From assembly GCF_902459465.1 (NCBI RefSeq), contig NC_047078.1:6286333-6350332 (forward strand): a stretch of 64,000 nt of DNA, in the 5' to 3' direction. The position numbers and the translations under genes are program-made. Shown piece after piece: positions 1 through 9,751 of this stretch. The notes below the pieces were generated by a model, which did no database searches, was not told where the DNA came from, and saw only the letters and a list, made by a program, of their open reading frames with translations. Positions within the stretch are counted from its first letter, which is position 1, and every line of letters starts with the position of its first letter. This DNA comes from Asterias rubens. Taxonomy: Eukaryota > Echinodermata > Asteroidea > Forcipulatida > Asteriidae.

Positions 1-231
1 AGAAAACAATTATCAATTCTCGATATAAAAAATTACGGATTTATTTTAAACACATGTCATGACACGGCCAAACGTGCGGAAACAATGGTGGGTTTTCCCG
101 TTATTTTCTCCCGATTACGATGATCGATTGAGCCTAAATTTTCACAGGTTTGTTATTTTATTTATGAGTTGTGATACACGAATTGTGGGCTTTTGGACAA
201 AATTGTTTACCGAAAGTGTCCAATGGCTTTA
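1..231. mobile_element. TTAA-type MITE family B, copy cut by window edge
   Basis: This is the right part of a short DNA element found three more times in the window (about 5430-5788, 32101-32544, 49292-49658). Shared landmarks are a palindrome-like 'aattctcgatat', 'catgtcatgacacggc', 'gatgaccgattgagcc' and the terminal 'accgaaagtgtccaatgg' running into CTTTAA. No coding capacity is seen. The family resemblance is seen directly; calling it a MITE is inference from length, inverted ends and copy number. Confidence 0.75.
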
Positions 232-714
232 AGCAATATATTTATGTGCTTAGCTTAGCAAGTTTTTGTGATTATGCAACCTTTTTCAAATTGGGCACAG
301 GTCCCTCGCTGCTCACAAAACTTACCATAAATGCCTCCTCAAACAATGTTTAATAAGCTCAATAATTATGATACTCATGTGATTTTTTTTGGTATTTTTC
401 ATAGGATCTAAATCTGATGTTTCTGTTGCCATGGTGACATTTGATGCTGTCTTTGATCTCTGGTGCATGCTGATGCATTCTCAATCGTAGAAAGCAGAGT
501 TCATATAAAAAGATTGAAGAGCTTTTTTGAAGACCATACGGTGCACCGATCGAAACGTCGAGTTGATGCACAGTGCATCTCTCTTTCGAAACCACCTCAA
601 TTCATTAGTGAGAGAGATTCGCGGTATTTCCTTAAACGTTAGTCACAAGAAACCAAGGAGTACCTGGAGAAAAAAAATTCCGGATTCGATCAAATTATTT
701 TGACGATTCAGACG
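232..714 (+). other. Upstream region of the GPCR gene
   Basis: There is no coding exon I can support here. At 529-565 lies 'tgaagac', then a hairpin around cggtgcaccg, then 'cgaaacgtcgag'; a related motif recurs at 27824 and 63364 (see findings). A possible acceptor 'gattcag' ends at about 711, just before the GPCR ATG, so a spliced 5' UTR is possible. No clear TATA box was identified. Confidence 0.4.
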
Positions 715-1680
715 ATGGAGTCAGTCAATCTTACCAGTTCAACTTCGGTCAATACTTTCGACGGCCAGCTGTTTTTCTATTACACCCTGAGCAGCCTCGG
801 CATACTCGGCAATGGATTTGTTTGCTTCGTCATGCTTCGCTACAGGAAAGTTTTCAACTCCACCACAAACAAACTAATCATCCACCAATCCTGTCTAGAT
901 CTCATCGGGTCGTGTGTGTTCCTGGTGGAGAGGTTCGCTCACATGGGTGTCGTACCAGACAGCTTTCTCGGCCGGCTCTACTGTCACGTCTGGTGGTCGG
1001 AATGGCCGCAGTACGGCATGTTTGTGGCTTCTACATGGAACCTAGTCGCCATATCAGTAGAGCGCTACCTCGCAATCTGCCGACCCGTGTGGTATCGAAA
1101 TGTTTTCACCCCTCGGAGACTGAAGCTCGTCATGATGACGGCGTGGATGATGGGCTGGGTAGAAGCTGCTCATCTCTTGGTAGTCTGCTTCTATGACAGC
1201 GAGGTCCTCGGTTGCAATGTGTCCTGGTTCAGTTCAGAGATTCAGGCCGTTGCGGGCGTCTTGGTATTCCTACACGAGCTTGTGGTTCCGATGTCGATCA
1301 TGGTACTTTGCTACTCTCTTATAATCTGGAAGCTCCGCCAGAGAGCACAGGCTCACGGTAGAGACAACAACACCAGCGCTCAGGAGACGTTCTCTAAAGC
1401 CAATCGTAATGTTACACAGACAGTCGTCTTGGTGACCATATTCTTCTTCATTTGCTGGAGCCCTACTGAGACCAACTATCTGTTGTTTAATCTAAGTGTG
1501 TATCAACCAGTCAACCTTTACGAAGACATCTTTTATCGAGTTACGGGAGGTATTGTTGTCATTAACTTGTGCATAAATCCTTTAATTTACTGCTTCACAT
1601 ACGAAAGGTTTCAGAAACAGCTGAAAGAGATGGTCGGGCGCCGCACACGACGAGTTGAGGACACTTCAAACTCGACCTGA
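715..1680 (+). CDS. Rhodopsin-family (class A) G protein-coupled receptor, intronless
   Basis: A 321-aa seven-helix receptor in one exon; it should act at the plasma membrane and couple to G proteins, ligand unknown. Family marks are: LGNG in TM1 (about 31-34), Cys90 at the start of TM3 and Cys167 in loop 2 for the usual disulfide, ERY (116-118) in the DRY position followed by LAICRPVWY, CWSP (247-250) in TM6, and NPLIY (288-292) in TM7 followed by a short basic tail. N5 (NLT) and N168 (NVS) are possible glycosylation sites. The frame is open upstream to a TTG at 700, but the first ATG is at 715 and gives a normal short N terminus, so I start there. Loop 3 and the tail are short, as in peptide or amine receptors. 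The subfamily cannot be named from motifs alone. A single-exon receptor may be a retrogene or part of a lineage expansion. Confidence 0.9.
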   Translation: MESVNLTSSTSVNTFDGQLFFYYTLSSLGILGNGFVCFVMLRYRKVFNSTTNKLIIHQSCLDLIGSCVFLVERFAHMGVVPDSFLGRLYCHVWWSEWPQYGMFVASTWNLVAISVERYLAICRPVWYRNVFTPRRLKLVMMTAWMMGWVEAAHLLVVCFYDSEVLGCNVSWFSSEIQAVAGVLVFLHELVVPMSIMVLCYSLIIWKLRQRAQAHGRDNNTSAQETFSKANRNVTQTVVLVTIFFFICWSPTETNYLLFNLSVYQPVNLYEDIFYRVTGGIVVINLCINPLIYCFTYERFQKQLKEMVGRRTRRVEDTSNST

Positions 1681-3060
1681 GAGTCACAAGGCCGAATGCG
1701 GGAGGCTGGTCACTAGACCAAGAGTTTGCCTGATTTGTTTATAAGTTGCGGAAATTCTTGCAGCTTTCGCACGTAGACATTTACCCCCATAAGGGAAAGC
1801 GCCATTAAAAACTTCCGGGTAATTGCGACAAAAAGATGAAAAGTTAACTGCGTGGGTGTGTTTATTGAAATACTTGGGCCATTAGACTTAAAAGAAAATA
1901 ATGAGCGGTTACAAAATGACTGATTAGTCAGAAGCACTGCTGGTTGTGCACTGTTAAAATCAGTCCACTGTTTGGAAAGGGAGTTACATGGCGATAACAG
2001 GTGTGAGTTGCAAGAAAAAAAATGATGTTTTTGTTTTGGTCTTAAAATGTACGGAATTCTGGTGGCATTAATATGTACTTTGACGCTCATCATTAGGAGA
2101 AGTCTTCATTAAAGTCTTCATTTGGCACAAAAAAACCTCAGAAAGTTCCCAGAGTGGTGTGTTTATACATTCAATTCAATTCATTTCATCAACATTTACT
2201 TCCACCAAGGATAATCACTTTAGAAAAAGAAAAAAACAATTGAAACAATATAACTAATACGTGGAGGAATTACACACAGGAAGCCGATCGAAGCTTATAA
2301 ACGGAATGCTTTAAACACAAACAAAAATTTTACTTAAGTAAACAATATTGAACAAGGAAGACAAAATACAAAATACAAATTGAATTTAACTTGGGTAATT
2401 AAGGATGAGTAGTTAACCTGTCTGGCGGGCAGTCAGAAGCACGAGTGGTTGTGCACAATTCAATTACATGGCGATAACAGGTGTAAGTTGCAAGAAGAAA
2501 ATGATTTTTTTTGCAGCGATGTCATGCAATGTATAATCGATTTTTCACTATTTTCTCATGACCCAGACGGCCGTTCGATCTCAAACTATATCTAGTAGAT
2601 TACATAAAAGTGCTTACACTGCCAGCAACTGTAAAAAAAAAAACACAATTATGTTATGTTCCTTAAAAGTGAAGTATGTATACTGAAGTGTATTGCCGCA
2701 ACATGAACAAAACAAACTCGTGTTTGCAATCGTGTACGTATACAATAATGTCCAAACTTAGTGCTCAGTCGTGACATGTTTTGATCATACAAGAATTCTT
2801 TAGAAACAGGGAAATATGCAGACGCTTCGTTGACTTCAGTTGCCAACGTCTTCAAAATTAAATTTCCTTCATTACAATGCAGATGTGCTATACTCTGACA
2901 TGTAGTTTAACTTCATTTAAGTTGAGGTTCAAGGGTAGAATTAAGTTCTAATGGTCAAGCAGGCGGCAGCCAGTTTGTTTTCTAAGTAAAGATTCTACGT
3001 ACAACCAGGGTTAGACCATCTTGTACAATATAAAAACAAATGTTCGACAGTTTCGGTGTC
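1681..3060. other. Intergenic, local duplication, no gene seen
   Basis: No supported exon. A segment at about 1931-2025 ('cagaagcactgctggttgtg' to 'gataacaggtgtgagttgc') recurs at about 2430-2508, so this is a local duplication or two copies of one repeat. The stretch 2510-2635 resembles part of the TTAA MITE family C seen at 38010 and 50424. Short ORFs here have no recognisable features. Confidence 0.5.
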
Positions 3061-3460
3061 AGATCTACTAATCAATCTACCTATATAAATCAGTGCTATA
3101 TCTATATATTTATATATCTTTCTATCTATTTATATATCTATGTATCTAGGCTATACAGACAATATACAGGAGTGTTGTACCCTCTCAAAGTAAAAGAGTG
3201 AACAAGCACTCTTTGAAGAGCGATATGAAGGACAATTCTTTTTCGAGTGGTCTTCCACTCTTTTTGAAGAGCCATACGAGGGACAACTCGAAATAGATAA
3301 TATTTTTTCTCTCACTATTTTACATTTATAGAGAGTACTGTATCTATGATCTATTTATCAGTGCTATATATCTTCCTCTATCTTTCTACATATATAAAAT
3401 ATATTTCTACGTGTTATCTCTCTACCTATTTATATATCTAGGCTATACTGACAATACAGG
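3061..3460. repeat. TATC/TATA-rich low-complexity region
   Basis: There are two runs of degenerate tatctatatattta-type sequence (about 3073-3160 and 3360-3450) with an intervening segment holding two related pieces, 'actctttgaagagc' and 'actctttttgaagagcc'. The region is non-coding simple sequence. Confidence 0.7.
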
Positions 3461-4049
3461 AATTGTACGCCTACATTGTACATGTATTGGCAAATTTGGA
3501 GGGATGCCACGGAATGAATTTATTTAACAAAGACGTCGTCGTCGGGTGCCGCATAAAACTCGATGTAGCTATGGCAACATCGTACACGCCTAATCAAACA
3601 TTCAATAAAGCGGTCATAATTTAAACAAATTGTATTTGTCAGTCACAATCATGGGTACACCTTTTGTTACGAAGACACCGAAATGAACAACAAATAAACG
3701 CCAATTAACTCTTTGCAGATCTTGCATTCGACAATCTTAGGCCTACGCACTTTTTTTTGTATAATCCACCACTGAAACAGCGATTATACAGTCACTTAAC
3801 ATAGTGATAACTGCTACATATCAGTGGTTTTACAAACAGCTCTTCATAAAGTGTACACGAACAAACGTGTACCCGTAATATGAGATTTAACTGTGAAATT
3901 CCATGTGAAATTAATGTGAGGTCAAAGGTGCTTTTGTAAGGGGATTGACGGCAGGTTCAAGGCAGATCTATGGCGTAGTTCACTCGCCTCGAAGTGTGAT
4001 AACCATCTGCTGAGTGTGGGGGACCTGCCAATACATTTCGTGTGAAGCA

Positions 4050-4461
4050 GATCATTCCTTGCTTACGGAAGCAAGGAATTCCGTGCTTACGGCAAGCGTA
4101 TTTCATGGGTAAGCGGCGAATTTTGGCTTCTGCGCGTGCGTACTCCGCGTTACTAGGGATTCTACGCTTACAAGGCTAGCGCAGAAATTCGGCGCTTACA
4201 CGTAAGCGGGGAATCGTGATCGCAAGCGCAGAATTCCGCGGTAAGCAGAGCCATGGAATTGGGCTCAGCTCTTTGAAATTGGGCCCTGCAGGTTGTGGAA
4301 GATGGAATCAGGTGGGCGGTTTCAGTCTTCCGCCGTGTTCAGTTTTCTGGGACTCAGTGCAGCATATGAATAACAATTGACTACTTTCGCTTGCTGTGCG
4401 CAGGCGTCGCATGACGTAATGTCACCGTATTTGGTCATTCGGAAAACTGAACACGGCGGAA
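4050..4461. repeat. Imperfect palindromic repeat block and a 20-bp inverted repeat
   Basis: From 4050 to 4290 the words 'cttacg', 'gcggaatt' and 'aagcg' recur on both strands around the centre, with GC content above the surroundings. Next to it a perfect 20-bp inverted repeat (4328-4347 and 4442-4461, core gccgtgttcagttttc) encloses about 94 bp. No ORF or RNA gene is recognised. It looks like one or two small fold-back elements. Confidence 0.55.
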
Positions 4462-5429
4462 AGTTAAAACCGCCACACCGGTTCATCCTAGCATCAGGTT
4501 GCATCCAGATGCATCTGGTTTCATCTGGTTTGATCCGGTTTGGATCCACCCAGGCACGGAGTAGCAGATTAATGAAAGCCACGGTGACCCTCCACCCCTG
4601 ATATGAACATACAAAAGTCTTTCAAGCCGGCACGTATTCAAATCACAATAGAATTTGTGATACACAAAATAACAAAAGAAACAGCAAAAATATTCTCGTG
4701 ACAAACTATTTTTTACCACGATCCGTGGACTTTCGTTGTTCTGGATATCTTTAAACTCATCAAATAGAGGAGGAGACAGCAATTCGATCACTCTTTGACT
4801 TTCACAACCTTCTCACAAGACATTGTACATAATGGAATAAACTATCGTTGCGGTATTCGCTGCCAAAACATAGGATTCGAACAGTGCCTCTATAGCTACC
4901 GGGCAACCTCGGTAATCTAGTTGGTATAAGACACTGCTCTTATGTTGAGATACACCAAGTGAGAAGACTGGTCTTTGACAAATACCAATAGTGTCCACCG
5001 TAGTAAATAAACATAGCTCAACAATCCATTTGTGTTTTATAAGAGCCATCCATGTCGACCACTTCATGCGCCAAGAGCGGGAACCCAACAGCAAGTGAGT
5101 AATTTGCTCCTTGTTTGTTTGCTTGCTTGTTTATGTGATCTTCCCGTCAAGGGAACTCGGTAAACTCCACGAGGGGAAACACCAAGCAGCCAACAGTGGT
5201 CGCGTGTTTTTTTTTTTTTTTTTTTTTTTTTTGCCGAAACTCGGGAGATAATAATATTTTTATGTCCATGCAGGAAGAGTAGCCTATATAACCCTTATAC
5301 TTTATTTTTATTTTTAGGAATAAACAATCTGAGAAGAATTACCGCAGTAACGCTTTATATATTATTTTTTTCTCGGCAAATAAACAGTAATATAAATAAT
5401 AGATAATCGTGTCCATATTCGCATTACTT
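4462..5429. other. Intergenic, SINE fragment and poly-T tract
   Basis: No exon is supported. About 4487-4555 is a degenerate array of 'catctggttt'/'gatccggttt' words. About 5108-5205 is a minus-strand fragment of the CAAA-tailed SINE seen at 22215. A poly-T run of about 25 bases begins near 5208. The rest shows nothing recognisable. Confidence 0.45.
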
Positions 5430-5788
5430 TGAAGCCATTGGACACTTTCGGTACAGAAAAAAAAAGTTCACAGATTTACAAATAACTTACAGGGTTTACA
5501 GAAGGTAATGGTGAAAGACTTCTCTCGAAATATTAATCCATGAACTGCTTCACTTTTTGAGAAAACAGTAAAACAATATCAATTCTCGATATCGAGAATT
5601 ACGGATTTATAGTAAACACATGTCATGACATGGCGAAACGTGCGGATACCAGGGTGAGTTATTTTCTCCCGACTCCGATGACCGATTGAGCCAAAATTTT
5701 CACTGGTTTGTTATTTTACATAGAAGTTGTGATACACGAAGTGTGGGCCTTGGACAATACTGTTTACCGAAAGTGTCTAATGGTTTTA
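5430..5788. mobile_element. TTAA-type MITE family B
   Basis: About 360 bp with inverted ends ('agccattggacactttcgg' at the left, 'ccgaaagtgtctaatgg' at the right), AT-rich, without an ORF. It aligns along its length with the copies at 1-231, 32101 and 49292. The flanks are TTGA on the left and TTAA on the right, a decayed form of the TTAA seen at other copies. Confidence 0.75.
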
Positions 5789-6179
5789 AAGTGAAATGAT
5801 TCACAAATGAATCATACTACCTAAAGCTGATGTACTTCTTACCACAAAGTATTTGGCATTAATTTTCAGATACAAAACCAAATAATAGGTCTACAGAGCC
5901 TCTTTAGCAACAGTTTGTTTCTTTTTAGTTTCCCTTTATCTTTGAAACAAAGTGTATTTTTTTCACATATGCCACAATTTATTTGTTGGTCTTGTCTTTT
6001 GGAAATAGCAGGTATACTAAGTGATCGAACCGCAATGTAATCAAACCACTTTGCACATGTGTCAAACAAACATTACACAAATTTAATAAAAACCGACTCC
6101 AGGAGGTCAACGGTTTATGAATTGAATTACCAAACTTTATTTTTTCTTTTACCAACCAAGTTAATGTAAAAAGAGTTAA

Positions 6180-6558
6180 AGGCAGTGTACACTATTGGTA
6201 ATTGTCAAAGACTAGCCACCACAGTTGGTGTATCTCAACATATGCATAAAATAACAAACCTGTGAAAATTTGAGATCAATCGGTCATCGAACTTGCGATA
6301 CAATAATGAAAGAAAAAAACACCCTAGTCACACGAAGTTGTGTGCGTTTAGATGGTTGATTTCGGGACCTCAAGTTCTAAATCTGAGGTCTCGAAATCGA
6401 ATTCGTGAAAAATTACTTCTTTCTCGAAAACTATGGCACTTCCGAGGGAGCCCTTTCTCACAATGTTGTATACTATCAACCTCTCCACATTACTCGTCAC
6501 CAAGAAAGGTTTTATGCGAATAATTATTTTGAGTAGTTACCAATAGTGTTCACTGCAT
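6180..6558. mobile_element. TTAA-type MITE family A
   Basis: A 379-bp element flanked by TTAA at 6176-6179 and 6559-6562. The ends are inverted: 'aggcagtgtacactattgg' at the left, and 'ccaatagtgttcactgcat' at the right. The body carries the 'gacctcaagttctaaatctg' segment and a 'tcgaaatc' hinge shared by all full copies (12173, 23508, 33639, 45707, 61784). It has no coding capacity. Confidence 0.8.
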
Positions 6559-6562
6559 TTAA

Positions 6563-7084
6563 ATTGAGAAGCAGGGTTCACTTACATGTATGACATACAT
6601 TCAATAACTAATTAAAACAAATTTGACAGAAAGCAGGAAAATATAAAATAAAATCAACAGTTCTCCTTGGAAAACAAATATGAGATAAGAGAACTTCATA
6701 GCTTTCAGCAAGTTTTGGGGGAATGACTTTTAAAGTTTAGAGCGGTTTAACAATAAAAATTAATATGCTTCTAAACTCAAAACTAAAAGGTGTTTTAAAA
6801 AGATGTGTGTCTTCCAAAGTTAGATTTCAGAAGATATTTTGGTTTCTCACTTGAATCCCTCATTTCTGTTGGAAGAAAAAATTGTTTCCCTTATTTTTTA
6901 CATTTTTTTAATACAACACTCAAACGGTTAAAGGTCAATGATTTTTTTTTAATGTCTATTGCAACACTGGGTGCATTTTCGGGTGGTAACCAATAACCAT
7001 TTCCAGTTAAATTTGCCATTGGCCCATGACCAAAAACAGTTATTGACTACTACAGCCGCTGAAACGTACCCACTGAAGATAGGC
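6563..7084. other. Intergenic, nothing recognised
   Basis: AT-rich sequence with short ORFs only. There is no splice-consistent exon, no similarity to the repeats elsewhere in the window, and no RNA gene that I can see. Confidence 0.4.
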
Positions 7085-7445
7085 AGCTGCAGGGCCAGAT
7101 ACGTCACGGAGGCAACAAAGGCCATTGCCTCCAAGCTCCTGGTCATTGCCTTGGTGCCCTTGAAATGCTCAAAGTAGAAATTTACAGTTTCTTCATATGG
7201 TGCCCTTCCCCTTTACCAAAGAGAAAATGCCTCGGTGCACCATGCCGGCCTTGTACGCTTTTTTTTTCAAAGTGCAAGTACACCAAGGAATTTTCTCTTT
7301 GGTCAAGGCAAAGGGCATCCTATGATAAACTGTAAATGTTTGCTGAAGCATTTCCAGGGCAGTAGGGCACCAAGGCAATGACCAGGGGGCATGTAGGCAA
7401 TCGCTTTGTTCACTCCGTGAAGCATCAGGTCTGCAAGCAGCCTAC
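7085..7445. repeat. Fold-back repeat with 'gccttggtgccc' arms
   Basis: The segment is an imperfect palindrome. The left half reads 'ctcctggtcattgccttggt' and the right half its complement ('accaaggcaatgaccagg'), with a second mirrored pair 'gagaaaatgcctcggtg'/'ccaaggaattttctc'. Related pieces lie at 22540-22620, 54673-54830 and 59250-59420, so it is a dispersed family. It is non-coding, sits downstream of the RBM7 stop, and could overlap that gene's 3' UTR. Confidence 0.65.
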
Positions 7446-7618
7446 GTGCATTTACGCAATGACCAGGGGGCAATCACCTTCGTTGCCTCCATGAAGTATC
7501 AGGGCGGGATTACAGCTGGGATAAATGCACCATTGATGATATTAGGCAGCTGTTAAGGTGGCCTTGGTAGGGGGCTAATAGTAAAATCTTTCGCTGCTTT
7601 TAAGGAGTCCGTCTTTTT

Positions 7619-9182
7619 TTATCTCCGATATGGATGTTCTCGTCTATCGGAACGATTATGCTGATGTGATTGATGTCTTTGCATGTAACCTCCGTGTCGT
7701 CTCTCATCGCTGCCGCTATGTTGTCTCCAATCATCACGAGGATCCTGGCGACCGCTACTGCCGTGTCGATGATGATAGTCGTCTTGACGATTTGATCTCG
7801 ATGATGAACGCTCATCCTCAGAACCCTGCGAATGGTACGACCGCCTCTGGTGATCTTGGGACGACCTCCTGTGGTGCGACCCGGAGTCTCGGTGATCATG
7901 GGCAACTTGTCTCGCTCCTTGCCCATCTACCATTCCACCAAATTGCATTTGATGAAATTGTTGCTGTTGTCTATCGCCCAAGAAAGGAGCATTTCCCACC
8001 ACGAATGCATTTTGCATTTCATGGGGGAGTCCCATGGGAACGTTAGGGTTCACAAGCAAACCTTGCGGGGCAGACATGGCTCTCTGAACTTGTGGGGGCG
8101 TTGGATAGTTCTGCTGATAGCCATTGGGTGCCGGCCCTGGTCCTCCTCCACTCCTGTTGTTTTGTACTCCGCTACGATTGTTAAAGGGCGGAGTTGACGC
8201 AGGACTGTTTCCTTGTGTGTTTTGGTTGTGTTTACTACCGCTGCGGAACTGTACGCCAATGTTTCGCCCGTAAAGTTTGGTGCCATCCATGAGCTGACGA
8301 GCATATGGAGGTGAGATGTCGTGCTCAAACTCCACAAAGGCAAAGGGGCGTAGACTGCCATCTTGATCTTTAGGTCGCTTTACGCCAACGAGAGGTCCAG
8401 CCTGCATATTATGAAATCAATTCATAATGGTTTGAATTTAGAAAAGAGTTGAACTTCAGTTCAGGTTCAGACAAAACGTGATTTATAAACAATCTGAGAA
8501 CATGCATGTTTATATTAGACCCAGTAACTGGATTGCTGTACTTCTTTTTTACGAAATTTGCAAATAAAAAAATAAAAAAAATTGAAAACAGGAGTACAGC
8601 AACCCAGTTACATACTAGGTTTATGTTTCATACAGTATGATTTGACAGTATGATCTTTTTATTGGAAAAGTGTCCTTATTCTGTCACAATTTTTTCGTTT
8701 GTTATAACATAAAATATAGTTCTAATTTACTCAAACAAATGAGACATCACATCTGTTTATGAAATTATAATTTATTTATTTTATATTATTTAGGATCAGT
8801 GAAAAAGTAAGTGGCGGTAAAAAAGTAAGTTAAACTTAAAGATACGGAAACCTTTCCATATTTTCTATCCCTGTTTTGTTTAATCTGGATTCTACAATAT
8901 TTCTATCTACAAAAAATTATGCCCATAAACAAAGAAAAACCCCATCCACATAATCCCCATATGCCCCACCCACAAAAGGGGAAAGAAAGCAGCTGCTCAG
9001 AAATTAATAATAATGCCATTGACAACCACACAGCACTGACTGTGCATTTGGCCCCGGGTTCTATTTCTAACTTTATGGTTTTCACTTACCTGAAGAAACA
9101 ACTCAAAGAGGATTTCCTCCGTAACTTTGTCGTCCAGATTTCTTATGTAACAAGTCCGATCATCTCGTGAACCATCACCCAT
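7619..9182 (-). CDS. RBM7: RBM7-type RNA-binding protein (NEXT complex subunit)
   Basis: Two coding exons, 9182-9090 and 8401-7619, join in phase 0 (CAG|GTAAGT donor; TATGCAG acceptor) to give 291 aa. The N-terminal RRM (about 10-86) has RNP2 CYIRNL (11-16) and RNP1 RPFAFVEF (49-56). KVTEEILFELFLQAGP and the ending KLYGRNIGVQFRSGS are characteristic of RBM7/RBM11. The rest is low-complexity: Gln/Asn/Pro-rich, then a long Arg/Ser/His/Asp-rich tail ending YRR. Known for the family: RBM7 binds U-rich RNA and, with ZCCHC8 and MTR4, delivers nuclear transcripts to the exosome. The length is near the vertebrate protein, somewhat longer in the tail. The start is the ATG opening MGDGSRDDRTCY; the longer open frame upstream is probably 5' UTR. 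RBM7 rather than RBM11 is inferred, since invertebrates usually have one gene. The start codon faces the receptor gene across a short divergent promoter. Confidence 0.93.
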
Positions 9183-9497
9183 TTTATTTGACTTTTTTAA
9201 AGCTACAAAAATTAACAAAAATCAAAATACGATTGCGTGCACTCGTGTTTCGAAAACAGAAAAACGGGAAATTTAAGATTTCCCTGGTATCCACATTATC
9301 ACGTCACATTAAAGGCGAACTTCTGAAACGTCTAGGGCGCCAGACTAATTTAAGAATTTAGTCTGTTACCTAAACCTATTCAGGTGAGTGTTTGATGTTG
9401 CAGTTCAGTGACCAGACTTCAATTTACAGATTTAAGATGGCGGCATCAAACAGCGTCTTTTCCCTAGAAACAACGAATTTCTTTTGAATGAAAGAAG
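9183..9497. promoter_or_regulatory. Divergent promoter and 5' UTR exon between RBM7 and the Ig receptor
   Basis: RBM7 begins leftward at 9182. A good donor, AAAGAAG|GTAAGT, follows base 9497 on the plus strand and fits a non-coding first exon of the receptor gene, whose coding start is in an exon opening at about 9748 (acceptor CTACCAG). AAGATGGCGGC at 9434-9444 matches the YY1 consensus typical of TATA-less promoters and 5' UTRs. Its ATG opens a 16-codon upstream ORF that ends in TGA before the donor. Shared promoter use is inference; no transcript data are available here. Confidence 0.55.
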
Positions 9498-9751
9498 GTA
9501 AGTTGTCTCAGTGTTTGAAAATGATCGAGCAAATAATATTTTACGTAAAACAAATTAGACTGTCCTCTAGGCTTTAAACATTGTCGAGGATAAGATTTGG
9601 CATTTTTCAAGCCAGAACTATGACTCGATATCAACACATTTTTGCGGTGGTTGTATTGTCAGTTTGCAACATTCAAATCACGCATGAGTATGACTAAACA
9701 AAATTTTGTAAACAATGTCCTATGTTTATTTCCTTTTCCCCTACCAGTACC

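Noticed and set aside
700..714. Start of the GPCR at 700
   Set aside because: The codon at 700 is TTG. In an animal gene the first ATG, at 715, is the sensible start, and it gives a normal N terminus.
822..1196. 124-codon ORF overlapping the GPCR
   Set aside because: It is an out-of-frame shadow of the receptor with no domain.
7600..8361. Other ORFs on both strands over the RBM7 tail
   Set aside because: They are shadows of the Arg/Ser/His-rich RBM7 frame, which alone continues the RRM.
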